64,000 nt of DNA. Origin: an uncultured Parabacteroides sp. GTDB lineage: Bacteria; Bacteroidota; Bacteroidia; Bacteroidales; Tannerellaceae. The DNA is taken from assembly GCA_910577325.1 (NCBI GenBank), contig CAJTMR010000004.1, positions 113,134-177,133 on the forward strand, given 5' to 3'. The notes beneath the pieces were generated by a model. It made no database searches and had not been told where the DNA came from. It was given only the letters and a program-made list of their open reading frames with translations. A program made the translations under genes and the position numbers. The stretch's first letter is position 1; every line of letters begins with the position of its first letter. Of the stretch, positions 43,910 to 52,590 are shown in pieces.

Positions 43910-45616
43910 ATGTACAATCCATTACAAATTCTGAAGCGCTACTGGGGTTATGACGGGTTCCGGCCGGGGCAGGCGGAAGTCATCGACAGTATTCTCGCCG
44001 GGCATGATACTTTGGCACTCATGCCGACCGGGGGAGGCAAATCCATTACTTTCCAGGTCCCTGCATTGGCTAAACCGGGTATTTGTCTTGTGATCAGTCC
44101 GCTTGTCGCTTTGATGAAGGATCAGGTGAAGAACCTGCAAAAGCGAGGAATTTTGTCGGCGTTTATCAGTTCGGAAATGCCGCATTGGGAGATTTTGCAA
44201 CAACTGGATAATTGTATCTTGGGAGATTATAGGTTCCTTTATATTTCTCCCGAACGTATTTCTTCCGAATTGTTTCAGGAGAAGTTGAAGACACTGTCCC
44301 GCAAGGTGAATTTGCTGGTTGTGGATGAAGCGCACTGTATTTCTCAATGGGGGAACGATTTTCGCCGGGACTACCGTTTGATTGCGGATATCCGCGACGC
44401 CATACCGCATGTTCAGGTAATTGCCGTGACGGCTTCGGCCACGGCAGCCGTTGTCACCGATATCTGCGAACAACTTCATTTTCGCAAAGGATATCGGATA
44501 TTCAAGACCTCTTTCGAGCGGAAGAACTTGTCGTTTGTTGTCCGGAAAACGGATAATAAGCTGAAAGAGATCTGCCATATCTTGTCATCCGTGCCCGGTT
44601 CGGCCGTTATCTATAGTCGTACCCGCAAAGGGGTGGAAGAATATGCCGGGAAGTTACGGGCGGCAGGCATTTCTGCCGAATATTTCCATGCCGGTTTGGA
44701 CCCGATTCTGAAGACGGAACGGCAGGTCGCTTGGGTAAAAGGATTAACGCGTGTGCTGGTCGCCACCAATGCGTTCGGAATGGGGATCGACAAAGGGGAT
44801 GTGCGGGTGGTTATCCATACGGAGTTTCCCGATTCGCTGGAGGCCTATTACCAGGAGGCGGGGCGTGCCGGTCGTGACGGAAAACGGGCTTATGCTGTGG
44901 CTTTGTTGGGACCACAGGACATAACGGACATAAAAAGGCGTCCTTCCAACGCTTTCCCTACGGTCGAATATATCAAACGAGTCTATGAGGCCTTGTGCAA
45001 CCGTTTCCAGATCGCGGAAGGCGACGGAGAAGGTGTATCGGTCTATCTCGACGAACCGGAATTTTTGAGAGACTGGCATTTCGATAAAGGTCGTTTGCGT
45101 TCCTCCCTTGAAATATTGTCTTTGTCTAACTATCTTACTTTTGAACCTTATCCCAATACGCATCCTTATCTGCGTTACGACCAACCGCGTTGGAGCATGG
45201 ATCGTTTCCTGAATGACGATTCACCTGCCGCAAAGATAGCCGTTGAGATTTTGCGCAATTACGAAGGACTTTTTTCAGCCGGAGTCTTTGTCAGTGTGGA
45301 CTTGTTGGCACGGAAGACCGGGTTGGAACCGCGTGTTGTGGCGAAGACGTTGGGTTATCTGCGGAATGTCGGTTTCTATTATGTTCCTCCCCGGAAGGAA
45401 CCACGGATCACGTTTAAGATGATCCGTGTCCCCGTGGACCGCCTTGTCATTACGACAGCTTCCTACGATAACCGTTTGGCTGCATTCAAGATGCGGATCG
45501 AAAAGGTGGTGGAATATCTTGAAACTCATGGTTGCCGCCAAGCGCTCATTTCCGGATATTTCGGTATGGAAGGGACGCAGTGCGGATGTTGTGATAATTG
45601 TTTGCAAAGGCGGTAA
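43910..45616 (+). CDS. RecQ-family ATP-dependent DNA helicase
   Basis: From the ATG at 43910 this is a 568-residue protein. Helicase motifs are GFRPGQAEVI (motif 0), MPTGGGKSITFQ (Walker A), VVDEAHCISQWG (DEAH), ATNAFGMGIDKGDVR and YYQEAGRAGRDG. The RQC part follows, and the chain ends at the zinc-type cluster CGCCDNC, with no HRDC domain, so it is a short RecQ. It unwinds DNA 3' to 5' in recombination and repair. The aromatic-rich loop reads QWGNDFRRDYR where RecQ usually has QWGHDFRPEY. Because Bacteroidetes often carry several RecQ paralogues, I do not assign recQ itself. Confidence 0.93.
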   Translation: MYNPLQILKRYWGYDGFRPGQAEVIDSILAGHDTLALMPTGGGKSITFQVPALAKPGICLVISPLVALMKDQVKNLQKRGILSAFISSEMPHWEILQQLDNCILGDYRFLYISPERISSELFQEKLKTLSRKVNLLVVDEAHCISQWGNDFRRDYRLIADIRDAIPHVQVIAVTASATAAVVTDICEQLHFRKGYRIFKTSFERKNLSFVVRKTDNKLKEICHILSSVPGSAVIYSRTRKGVEEYAGKLRAAGISAEYFHAGLDPILKTERQVAWVKGLTRVLVATNAFGMGIDKGDVRVVIHTEFPDSLEAYYQEAGRAGRDGKRAYAVALLGPQDITDIKRRPSNAFPTVEYIKRVYEALCNRFQIAEGDGEGVSVYLDEPEFLRDWHFDKGRLRSSLEILSLSNYLTFEPYPNTHPYLRYDQPRWSMDRFLNDDSPAAKIAVEILRNYEGLFSAGVFVSVDLLARKTGLEPRVVAKTLGYLRNVGFYYVPPRKEPRITFKMIRVPVDRLVITTASYDNRLAAFKMRIEKVVEYLETHGCRQALISGYFGMEGTQCGCCDNCLQRR

Positions 45617-45630
45617 AAGGTCGTTTCTTC

Positions 45631-45667
45631 TAACCCTATGCTTTAGCATCCGTAAAGCATAGGGTTA
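45631..45667. repeat. AACCCTATGCTTTA hairpin, site 2
   Basis: TAACCCTATGCTTTA (45631-45645) and TAAAGCATAGGGTTA (45653-45667) are perfectly complementary with a 7-base loop. A degenerate third copy (AATGCTATGCGTTAGGG) follows. The stem is shared with 26666-26722. Confidence 0.88.
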
Positions 45668-45710
45668 GCACCCGTAATGCTATGCGTTAGGGAGGTCGTA
45701 GAGGCACAAA

Positions 45711-45745
45711 TTTTGGGCAGCCTGTATGGATAACGAATATTTTTG
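45711..45745 (+). promoter_or_regulatory. Promoter of the small acidic protein gene
   Basis: TTTTG (45711-45715) and TATTTTTG (45738-45745) are separated by 22 bases. A second -7 candidate, TATGTTTG, lies at 45748-45755. Confidence 0.5.
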
Positions 45746-45785
45746 TTTATGTTTGCAGTATCTATCAACCAAAAATAAAAAAAAT

Positions 45786-46112
45786 ATGAGTGACAAAGAC
45801 GATTTGATTTATGATGAAGACGATTCTGTAGCATTTATCCAGAACTATCTTCCCCAAGAATTGAAAGGAAAATTCAGCAATGACGATATTAATTACATTG
45901 TAGATCTGATTTATGAATTTTATGAGTCGAAGGGGTTTCTTGATGAAAGTTCCGATGACAATGCCGAAATTGATATTGATGAAGATGAATTGATCGGGTT
46001 TGTAGTGAAAAATGCGCAAAAAGACGGGGTAGGTAAGTTTTCTCCTGAAGACATCACTTTTATTGTACAGGGAGAACTTGAATATTGTGATTCCATCAAC
46101 ATGTTCGACTGA
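45786..46112 (+). CDS. Small acidic protein of unknown function
   Basis: This 108-residue cytosolic protein starts at the ATG 45786 (MSDKDDLIYDEDDSVAFI), which follows the promoter; an upstream in-frame ATG at 45726 lies within the promoter boxes and is rejected. It is rich in Asp/Glu (DESSDDNAEIDIDEDE). It has two similar helical halves, LPQELKGKFSNDDINYIVDL and AQKDGVGKFSPEDITFIVQG, which look like an internal duplication with a KFSxxDIxxIV motif. Similar small proteins appear in Bacteroidetes, but I know of no function. It is followed 45 bases later by the OmpA-type lipoprotein gene. Confidence 0.82.
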   Translation: MSDKDDLIYDEDDSVAFIQNYLPQELKGKFSNDDINYIVDLIYEFYESKGFLDESSDDNAEIDIDEDELIGFVVKNAQKDGVGKFSPEDITFIVQGELEYCDSINMFD

Positions 46113-46157
46113 TAGACTGTTGTATAGTTACAATATAGTTTATAAAAGAATAAGAAG

Positions 46158-46859
46158 ATGAGAAATTTTAAGTTATTATCAGTTTTACTGCTTTGTGCGG
46201 CAGTCGTTTTTACGAGTTGTGGAACATGGAACAATACCGCTAAAGGTACGGCTATCGGCGTTGGTGGCGGTGCGGCGGTCGGAGCCGGTGTCGGAGCCTT
46301 AGCCGGTAATACGGCGCTGGGTTCGATAATCGGTGCTGCCGTGGGTGGTACTGCCGGTGCTCTGATTGGCAAGAAGATGGACAAGCAGAAGAAGGAACTG
46401 GAAAAGGAGTTGGAAGCTTCATTGCCGGAGGAGGAATCCGTAACGGTCGAGACGATTAACGACGGGGAAGCTCTAAAAGTGACTTTCGATTCCGGCATCT
46501 TGTTTGCCACTAACTCAAGTACGGTCAGCACGGCTTCCAAAAGCGCGCTTCGTGCGTTAGCCACCAGTTTGGAAGCGAATCCGGATACGGATATCAAGAT
46601 CATAGGGCATACGGATAATACGGGAAAGGTTGATTATAACCAGACCTTGTCCGAAAAACGTGCCAAGAGTGTCTTCGACTATCTCATGGAAGATCAAGGC
46701 GTCAGTAGCAAACGTATGACCTACGAGGGCAAAGGCATCCATGAACCGGTTGCCGACAATAGCACGGAAGCCGGCCGCGCACAGAACCGCCGTGTCGAGA
46801 TCATCATCCTTCCGAGTGAGAAGATGGTTCAGGAAGCACAGCAGGGTACATTGCGATAA
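46158..46859 (+). CDS. OmpA-family lipoprotein with glycine-zipper segment
   Basis: This 233-residue protein has a lipoprotein signal (lipid Cys21 in VVFTSC). A glycine-rich zipper follows (about 30-75, GVGGGAAVGAGVGALAGN and AAVGGTAGALIGKKM), then a short charged helix. A C-terminal OmpA peptidoglycan-binding domain spans about 105-220, with IIGHTDNTGKVDYNQTLSEK, RAKSVFDYL and AGRAQNRRVEIII. It probably anchors the outer membrane to the cell wall. A clear terminator follows. Confidence 0.93.
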   Translation: MRNFKLLSVLLLCAAVVFTSCGTWNNTAKGTAIGVGGGAAVGAGVGALAGNTALGSIIGAAVGGTAGALIGKKMDKQKKELEKELEASLPEEESVTVETINDGEALKVTFDSGILFATNSSTVSTASKSALRALATSLEANPDTDIKIIGHTDNTGKVDYNQTLSEKRAKSVFDYLMEDQGVSSKRMTYEGKGIHEPVADNSTEAGRAQNRRVEIIILPSEKMVQEAQQGTLR

Positions 46860-46886
46860 GAAATGGCAGGGATTTGATTCCTGTGG

Positions 46887-46920
46887 AAGGGATGTCCGAA
46901 AGCCGGGCATCCCTTTTGTT
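46887..46920 (+). terminator. Terminator after the OmpA lipoprotein gene
   Basis: AAGGGATGTCCG (46887-46898) pairs with CGGGCATCCCTT (46904-46915) with one wobble and a 5-base loop, then TTGTT. Confidence 0.85.
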
Positions 46921-46931
46921 GATTTGGCGCG

Positions 46932-46961
46932 TTTGACTGATGAAATTTATCGTTATTTTTG
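46932..46961 (+). promoter_or_regulatory. Promoter of murB
   Basis: TTTG (46932-46935), an 18-base gap and TATTTTTG (46954-46961) fit the Bacteroidetes housekeeping promoter well. The ATG at 46985 is 24 bases past the -7 box. Confidence 0.7.
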
Positions 46962-46984
46962 TCCTGTAAATAAAACATCGCAAA

Positions 46985-47998
46985 ATGAAAATAGAAGAGA
47001 ACTACTCGTTAGAGAAACATAACACTTTTCACCTTCCGGTGAAGACCCGCTGGTTTATGGAGTATGCAGATGAAGAAGAACTGGGACGCATTCTTCGGGA
47101 CGAATATTTCCAGGAATGTCTGTCGCTGCATATCGGAGGGGGGAGTAATCTGTTATTTATAAATGATTTCAACGGGATTGTCTTGCATTCTCAGATCAAG
47201 GGCATTTTTGTTGTGGAAGAGACGGACGATTCCGTCTTGCTTCGAATCGGTGCTGCCGAGATATGGGACGACGTAGTCGCTTATGCCGTATCAAAAGGTT
47301 GGGGAGGTATAGAAAACCTGTCCCATATTCCGGGCGAAGCCGGTGCTGCCGCCGTCCAGAATATCGGTGCGTACGGTACGGAAGTCAAGGATGTGATTGA
47401 GAAGGTGGAGGCGTATAATCAACTTACGTTTGAGAAACGCACGTTTACAAACGAAGAATGCCTCTACGATTACCGTCACAGTTTTTTCAAGAACGAGCAT
47501 AACGATCCGTATATTGTCACTTATATATATATACGCTTGAACAAAAAGCCTCGGTTCTCTGTCAATTACGGTAATTTGAAAGAGGAACTGTCCAAATATC
47601 CTGAAATAACGTTGCAAACTGTGCGGGATGCCGTCATTTCGATTCGCCGTCAGAAACTGCCTGATCCCAAAGAGCTGGGGAATGCCGGAAGTTTCTTTAT
47701 GAATCCGGTTATTCCGGTCGGGCGCTACGAGAAGCTGAAGGAGCGATTTTCTGATATGCCGTCTTACTCGGCAGGAGAGGGGAAGGTGAAGGTCCCGGCA
47801 GGCTGGTTGATCGAACAGTGCGGTTTTAGGGGGAAATCCCACGGGGCGGTTGGCGTTTATGAAAAACAGGCATTGGTCTTGGTTAATCTGGGCGAAGCCA
47901 AAGGACATGAGATCGCGTTGGTTGCCGAAAGTATTCGTACGGCCGTTTATGACCGGTTCGGTATCGAGATCATGCCCGAAGTAAAATATGTAGGATAA
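46985..47998 (+). CDS. murB: UDP-N-acetylenolpyruvoylglucosamine reductase
   Basis: This 337-residue FAD enzyme reduces UDP-GlcNAc-enolpyruvate to UDP-MurNAc, the second committed step of peptidoglycan synthesis. Visible parts are NTFHLPVKTRW near the N-terminus, the FAD-binding LHIGGGSNLLF and GIENLSHIPGEAGAAAVQNIGAYG, and the catalytic region LGNAGSFFMNPVI with the conserved Ser. It belongs to the type I (E. coli-like) form, with YDYRHSFFKN. The next gene starts at the base after its stop codon, so the two form an operon. Confidence 0.97.
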   Translation: MKIEENYSLEKHNTFHLPVKTRWFMEYADEEELGRILRDEYFQECLSLHIGGGSNLLFINDFNGIVLHSQIKGIFVVEETDDSVLLRIGAAEIWDDVVAYAVSKGWGGIENLSHIPGEAGAAAVQNIGAYGTEVKDVIEKVEAYNQLTFEKRTFTNEECLYDYRHSFFKNEHNDPYIVTYIYIRLNKKPRFSVNYGNLKEELSKYPEITLQTVRDAVISIRRQKLPDPKELGNAGSFFMNPVIPVGRYEKLKERFSDMPSYSAGEGKVKVPAGWLIEQCGFRGKSHGAVGVYEKQALVLVNLGEAKGHEIALVAESIRTAVYDRFGIEIMPEVKYVG

Positions 47999-48754
47999 AT
48001 GGACATTTTGTTTTTAGGAACGGGAACTTCTACCGGAGTTCCCGAAATCGGTTGTATGTGCGAGGTGTGTACCAGCTTGGACGAACGGGATCAGCGCTTG
48101 CGCACGTCCGTACTGGTGAAGACGGAGGATAAACAGATTCTACTGGATTGCGGCCCGGATTTTCGTTGGCAGGCGATTCGTTGTAAGGTATGCCGTCTGG
48201 ACGCGGTACTGATTTCGCATGAACATTACGACCATGTTGGCGGACTGGACGATTTGCGCCCTTTTTGCCGTGAGAGAGGAGTGGACGTGTATGCGGAAGA
48301 TAATGTGGCGGAAGCTATCGAGACACGCATTCCTTATGTGTTCCGTGCCCATAAATATCCCGGAGTTCCGAACTTGGAGCTTCATCGGATCGGAACTGTG
48401 CCTTTTGTGGTTGCCGGAATCCCGGTTACGCCGATCCGGGTGATGCACGGGAAACTGCCGATCTTAGGCTATCGTATCGGTAATATGGCATACCTGACAG
48501 ATGTTAAATATCTTCCGGAAGAAGAATATGCCAAACTGAAAGGCTTGGATGTGTTGATTCTGACAGCTCTTCGCCAAGGTTCCCACCCTACGCACGAATC
48601 GTTGGAGGAAGCTCTTTCCAATATTGAACGGATAAGACCGAAAGAAGCTTATCTGATCCACATGAGCCATCGTATCGGATTGCATGCGAAGGTGGAGAAA
48701 AGGTTGCCGCCTCATGTCCATCTGGCTTACGACGGGTTGCATGTTTCCTGTTGA
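47999..48754 (+). CDS. MBL-fold metallo-hydrolase, PhnP-like
   Basis: This 251-residue cytosolic protein has metal-site motifs GTGTSTGVPEIGC, LLDCGPDFRWQA, SHEHYDHVGGLDDL and late His residues (THESLEEAL, HMSHRIGLH). The Cys pair near residues 19 and 22 (CMCEVC) resembles the structural zinc site of PhnP. PhnP enzymes are cyclic-phosphate phosphodiesterases, but no phosphonate genes are nearby, so the substrate is not fixed. It is translationally coupled to murB, with no bases between stop and start. Confidence 0.9.
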   Translation: MDILFLGTGTSTGVPEIGCMCEVCTSLDERDQRLRTSVLVKTEDKQILLDCGPDFRWQAIRCKVCRLDAVLISHEHYDHVGGLDDLRPFCRERGVDVYAEDNVAEAIETRIPYVFRAHKYPGVPNLELHRIGTVPFVVAGIPVTPIRVMHGKLPILGYRIGNMAYLTDVKYLPEEEYAKLKGLDVLILTALRQGSHPTHESLEEALSNIERIRPKEAYLIHMSHRIGLHAKVEKRLPPHVHLAYDGLHVSC

Positions 48755-48796
48755 GCAATTAAGATACGCTACTGTCCATTATCTTAGTAATTGGCA

Positions 48797-48865
48797 ACGT
48801 ATGTTAATTAATGATTTTTTTCCTTTGTAAGTAGATATTGTTCGAATTACATTATGACGTATGTT
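48797..48865. promoter_or_regulatory. Candidate operator repeats for the xylose Nudix regulator
   Basis: ACGTATGTT occurs exactly twice upstream of the operon, at 48797-48805 and 48857-48865, 60 bases apart in direct orientation. The second copy lies where the -33 region would be for the -7 box at 48876. Assignment to the regulator is inference. Confidence 0.4.
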
Positions 48866-48875
48866 GTTTTAACCT

Positions 48876-48883
48876 TATATTTG
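48876..48883 (+). promoter_or_regulatory. -7 element of the xylose operon
   Basis: TATATTTG matches TAnnTTTG, 23 bases before the regulator ATG at 48907. Confidence 0.6.
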
Positions 48884-48906
48884 CGAAGAATCTTTATAAT
48901 GATATT

Positions 48907-49647
48907 ATGGAAACACTGGAAAATAAGTGTGAAATGTTTTATCCACATGTTTCAGTCGATTGCGTATTGCTTGGAACGAATGATGATAAACTCTGCGTGT
49001 TGCTTGTTGAAAGACAAGTTGCCGGTAGTAATGAGAAACACTACAAATTACCGGGAAGCCTGATTTATGAGAGCGAAGACTTGGATACGGCCGCTTATCG
49101 TGTCTTGAATGAAGCGACAGGCCTGAAACGTGTTACCCTGAAACAGTTCCGTAGTTTCGGGTCTCCTCTCCGTACCAAGAATAAAGAAGATGTACAATGG
49201 CTGGAAAATGCTTCAAAGCTGAAAATCACTCGGATCGTGACGGTTGCTTATCTGGCGTTGTGTAAATTCGGGAGGAAAATGACAATAGGAGAGAAGCCCG
49301 ATACTCTCATTTGGGCGCCTGTCAATGAATTGCCACATCTGCCATTTGACCATAAGGAGATTATCGAAGCTGCCGGTGAGGAGATACGGCGGTGGGTGGA
49401 TGTCGAGCCGAGTATCGTTTTCGATTACCTTCCGTCGAAGTTTACGGCCTACCAATTACGGCGCATTTTTGAGATCATTTATAATAAATCGATGGATGTA
49501 CGCAATTTCCATAAGAAAATGATGACCATGGAATATGTCGTGCAGACGGATGAAGTGGAAACGGGAGTGAACCACCGGGCAGCCCGCTATTACCGGTTCG
49601 ATAAGGTGAAATATAACAAGCTGCATTCGAAGTTTAATAAGATATAG
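48907..49647 (+). CDS. Nudix-type transcriptional regulator of xylose use (NrtR/XylR-like)
   Basis: From the ATG at 48907 this is a 246-residue protein. A Nudix fold (about 10-150) is followed by a winged-helix DNA-binding domain (about 165-246, LPSKFTAYQLRRIFEIIYNK). The Nudix box is degenerate (GSLIYESEDLDTAAYRVLNE, then ATGL), with REUXEE changed to RVLNEA, so catalysis is unlikely. This is the hallmark of Nudix regulators that bind a sugar. Members next to xylB, xylA and xylE are known in Bacteroides as xylose-responsive regulators. The upstream TTG start at 48838 is ignored because it precedes the -7 box. It heads the operon, with xylB 10 bases later. Confidence 0.9.
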   Translation: METLENKCEMFYPHVSVDCVLLGTNDDKLCVLLVERQVAGSNEKHYKLPGSLIYESEDLDTAAYRVLNEATGLKRVTLKQFRSFGSPLRTKNKEDVQWLENASKLKITRIVTVAYLALCKFGRKMTIGEKPDTLIWAPVNELPHLPFDHKEIIEAAGEEIRRWVDVEPSIVFDYLPSKFTAYQLRRIFEIIYNKSMDVRNFHKKMMTMEYVVQTDEVETGVNHRAARYYRFDKVKYNKLHSKFNKI

Positions 49648-49657
49648 AGATCATATT

Positions 49658-51163
49658 ATGTGTTTATTAGGTTGTGATATAGGAAGCTCTTCGGTGAAGG
49701 CTTCGATTGTTGATAAAGATACGGGGTTGACGCTTGCCTCCGATTTTTATCCGAAAGAAGAGGCGGCGATCAAAGCCGTGCGTCCCGGATGGGCAGAGCA
49801 AAGTCCGGACGACTGGTGGATGTATCTGAAAAAAGCGATCAAGGGCGCGATTGCGAAGGCGGGCGTCAAGGGAACGGATATAGATGCGATCGGCATTTCG
49901 TACCAGATGCACGGGCTTGTATTAGTGGATAAAAGGATGCAGGTGTTGCGCCCATCCATTATTTGGTGTGACAGCCGTGCTGTTTCGTATGGAGACCGTG
50001 CTTTCAAGTCGATCGGCGAAAAGCAATGCCTGACACATCTTTTAAATTCTCCCGGAAATTTCACGGCTTCCAAGCTGGCATGGGTCAAAGAATTTGAACC
50101 TCAGGTGTTTGGACGGATACATAAGTTCATGTTGCCGGGCGACTTTATCGCCATGCGCATGACGGGTGATATCGTCACGACAGTTTCTGGGCTTTCGGAA
50201 GGAATTTTCTGGGATTTCCGGAATAATAATGTTTCCGAGGATCTGATGAATTATTTCGGGTTCAGCAAGGAACTGATTCCGGATATTCGTCCGACTTTCG
50301 GCCTGCAAGGGGAATTGCTCGGATCGGTTGCTTCGGAACTGGGCATGAAGAAGGGTACGCCGGTAACCTACCGGGCAGGTGATCAGCCGAACAATGCGTT
50401 GTCGCTGAATGTCCTGAATCCGGGTGAAATAGCTGCTACGGGAGGTACATCGGGGGTCGTGTATGGTGTGAATGGCAAAGTGAACTATGACACGTTGTCA
50501 CGTGTGAATACGTTTGCGCATGTGAACCATTCCGCCGATCAGGCACGTTTAGGTGTTCTTCTGTGTATTAACGGTGTGGGAATTCTAAATTCATGGGTGA
50601 AGCGGAATGTGGCTCCCGAAGGTATAAACTATCCCGCTTTGAACGAGTTGGCGGCGACCGTTCCTATCGGTTCGGAAGGTCTGTCTATCCTGCCTTTTGG
50701 GAATGGCGCGGAGCGTATGTTGCAGAACAAGCTGGTAGATTGTTCCATCCACGGGCTGAATTTCAATATTCACGATAAAGCCCATATCGCTCGTGCCGCA
50801 CAGGAAGGGATCGTTTTCTCTTTCAAATATGGTATGGATATCATGAATGAGATGGGGATTGATATCGGGGTGATCCGTGCAGGTAATGCCAACCTGTTCC
50901 TAAGCCCGATTTTCCGGGATGCGCTGGCCGGTGTGACGGGGGCGGTGATCGAACTTTATGATACGAACGGGGCGGTCGGGGCTGCCAAAGGCGCCGGTAT
51001 CGGTGCTGGTATCTATACGTCGGCGGAAGAGGCGTTTGCATCCCTGAAAAAAATTAATGTGATAGAACCGGACGGCTTGAAGGCGGACAAGTATTGCGGG
51101 GCTTTTGAGGTCTGGAAAGAACGGTTGGAAAGCATTGGCGTAATAAACGAAAATATTGTGTAA
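49658..51163 (+). CDS. xylB: Xylulokinase
   Basis: This 501-residue FGGY-family kinase phosphorylates D-xylulose to xylulose-5-phosphate. The N-terminal phosphate loop is LLGCDIGSSSVKASIVD, followed by PGWAEQSPDDWW, GLVLVDKRMQVLRPSIIWCDSRA (in part IIWCDSRA), the glycine-rich ATGGTSGVVYG and AGDQPNNALSLNVL. The C-terminal FGGY signature is diffuse. It stands between the regulator and xylose isomerase, so the xylulose specificity is supported by context. Confidence 0.96.
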   Translation: MCLLGCDIGSSSVKASIVDKDTGLTLASDFYPKEEAAIKAVRPGWAEQSPDDWWMYLKKAIKGAIAKAGVKGTDIDAIGISYQMHGLVLVDKRMQVLRPSIIWCDSRAVSYGDRAFKSIGEKQCLTHLLNSPGNFTASKLAWVKEFEPQVFGRIHKFMLPGDFIAMRMTGDIVTTVSGLSEGIFWDFRNNNVSEDLMNYFGFSKELIPDIRPTFGLQGELLGSVASELGMKKGTPVTYRAGDQPNNALSLNVLNPGEIAATGGTSGVVYGVNGKVNYDTLSRVNTFAHVNHSADQARLGVLLCINGVGILNSWVKRNVAPEGINYPALNELAATVPIGSEGLSILPFGNGAERMLQNKLVDCSIHGLNFNIHDKAHIARAAQEGIVFSFKYGMDIMNEMGIDIGVIRAGNANLFLSPIFRDALAGVTGAVIELYDTNGAVGAAKGAGIGAGIYTSAEEAFASLKKINVIEPDGLKADKYCGAFEVWKERLESIGVINENIV

Positions 51164-51183
51164 TCAAGAAAATATTTATTATC

Positions 51184-52512
51184 ATGAATTACTTTAAAGG
51201 TGAAAAAGAATTTTTTCCGGGAATTGGAAAAATAGAGTTTGAAGGACGTGAGTCAAAAAATCCGATGGCTTTTCATTACTATGACGAAAACAAAGTCGTA
51301 ATGGGTAAAACTCTGAAAGACCACCTGCGTTTTGCTATGGCCTATTGGCATACGTTGTGTGCGGAAGGGGCTGACCAATTCGGTGGGGGAACAAAAACAT
51401 TTCCTTGGAATACCGGTATGGACCGTATTTCCCGTGCCAAGTATAAAATGGATGCTGCTTTTGAATTTATGACAAAATGTAACATTCCTTATTATTGTTT
51501 CCACGATGTGGATGTTGTGGATGAAGCACCGACGTTGGCCGAATTTGAAAAGGATCTGCATACGATGGTCGAATATGCCAGACAACATCAGGAATCGACA
51601 GGAAAGAAGCTGTTGTGGTCTACCGCCAATGTGTTTGGGCATAAACGTTATATGAATGGGGCTGCCACGAACCCTTATTTCCCTGCTGTGGCTTGTGCCG
51701 GTACGCAGATCAAGAACGCGATCGACGCTTGTATTGCCTTAGGTGGCGAGAACTATGTTTTTTGGGGTGGACGTGAAGGGTACATGAGCTTGCTGAACAC
51801 CAATATGAAACGTGAAAAGGAGCATCTTGCCATGATGTTGACGATGGCACGCGATTATGCCCGCAAGAACGGGTTTAAAGGGACTTTCCTCGTAGAGCCC
51901 AAGCCGATGGAACCGACCAAGCATCAGTATGACGTGGATACGGAAACTGTTATCGGCTTTTTGCGTCATTATGGTCTCGACAAAGATTTTGCCATCAATA
52001 TCGAAGTGAATCATGCCACATTGGCCGGACATACATTCGAACATGAACTTCAGGCTGCTGCCGATGCCGGTATGTTGTGCAGTATCGATGCCAACCGTGG
52101 TGATTATCAGAATGGTTGGGATACGGATCAGTTCCCGGTTGACATCTATGAACTGACACAGGCTTGGTTGGTTATCCTCGAGGCGGGCGGTTTGACAACC
52201 GGAGGTACGAATTTCGATGCTAAGACGCGCCGTAATTCGACGGATCTGGATGATATCTTCCTTGCTCATATTAGTGGTATGGATTCTTTTGCTCGTGCTT
52301 TGATGGCCGCCGCCGATATTCTGGAACACTCCGATTACAAGAAAATGCGTGCCGAACGATATGCCAGCTTCGACCAAGGTGATGGTAAGAAGTTCGAAGA
52401 AGGCAAACTTCTTCTTGAGGATCTGCGTACGATCGCTCTTGCCGGTAGCGAACCGAAGCAGATTAGCGGAAAGCAGGAGTTGTATGAGATGATAATCAAT
52501 CAGTATATTTAA
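51184..52512 (+). CDS. xylA: Xylose isomerase
   Basis: This 442-residue class II xylose isomerase converts D-xylose to D-xylulose. The active-site His107 lies in YYCFHDVDVV. Metal-site motifs are FLVEPKPMEPTKHQYDVD, NIEVNHATLAGHTFEHEL and SIDANRGDYQNGWDTDQFPV. Closely related gut Bacteroidales enzymes are the ones known to work well in yeast, but activity here is inferred from motifs only. It starts 20 bases after xylB and is followed by a perfect hairpin before xylE. Confidence 0.97.
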   Translation: MNYFKGEKEFFPGIGKIEFEGRESKNPMAFHYYDENKVVMGKTLKDHLRFAMAYWHTLCAEGADQFGGGTKTFPWNTGMDRISRAKYKMDAAFEFMTKCNIPYYCFHDVDVVDEAPTLAEFEKDLHTMVEYARQHQESTGKKLLWSTANVFGHKRYMNGAATNPYFPAVACAGTQIKNAIDACIALGGENYVFWGGREGYMSLLNTNMKREKEHLAMMLTMARDYARKNGFKGTFLVEPKPMEPTKHQYDVDTETVIGFLRHYGLDKDFAINIEVNHATLAGHTFEHELQAAADAGMLCSIDANRGDYQNGWDTDQFPVDIYELTQAWLVILEAGGLTTGGTNFDAKTRRNSTDLDDIFLAHISGMDSFARALMAAADILEHSDYKKMRAERYASFDQGDGKKFEEGKLLLEDLRTIALAGSEPKQISGKQELYEMIINQYI

Positions 52513-52531
52513 TTAATATGTAAATGATGAA

Positions 52532-52571
52532 TTATCTGTTACTTTTCTTTCAAGAGAAAAGTAACAGATAA
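52532..52571 (+). promoter_or_regulatory. Perfect hairpin between xylA and xylE
   Basis: TTATCTGTTACTTTTCT (52532-52548) and AGAAAAGTAACAGATAA (52555-52571) form a perfect 17-bp stem with loop TTCAAG. CTTTTATAAG follows, too short for a strong terminator. It may attenuate xylE expression or protect the upstream mRNA. Confidence 0.75.
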
Positions 52572-52590
52572 ACTTTTATAAGTCTCTATC

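Noticed and set aside
48907..49647. Active Nudix pyrophosphatase
   Set aside because: The Nudix box has lost key glutamates and a winged-helix domain follows, so a regulator is the better call.
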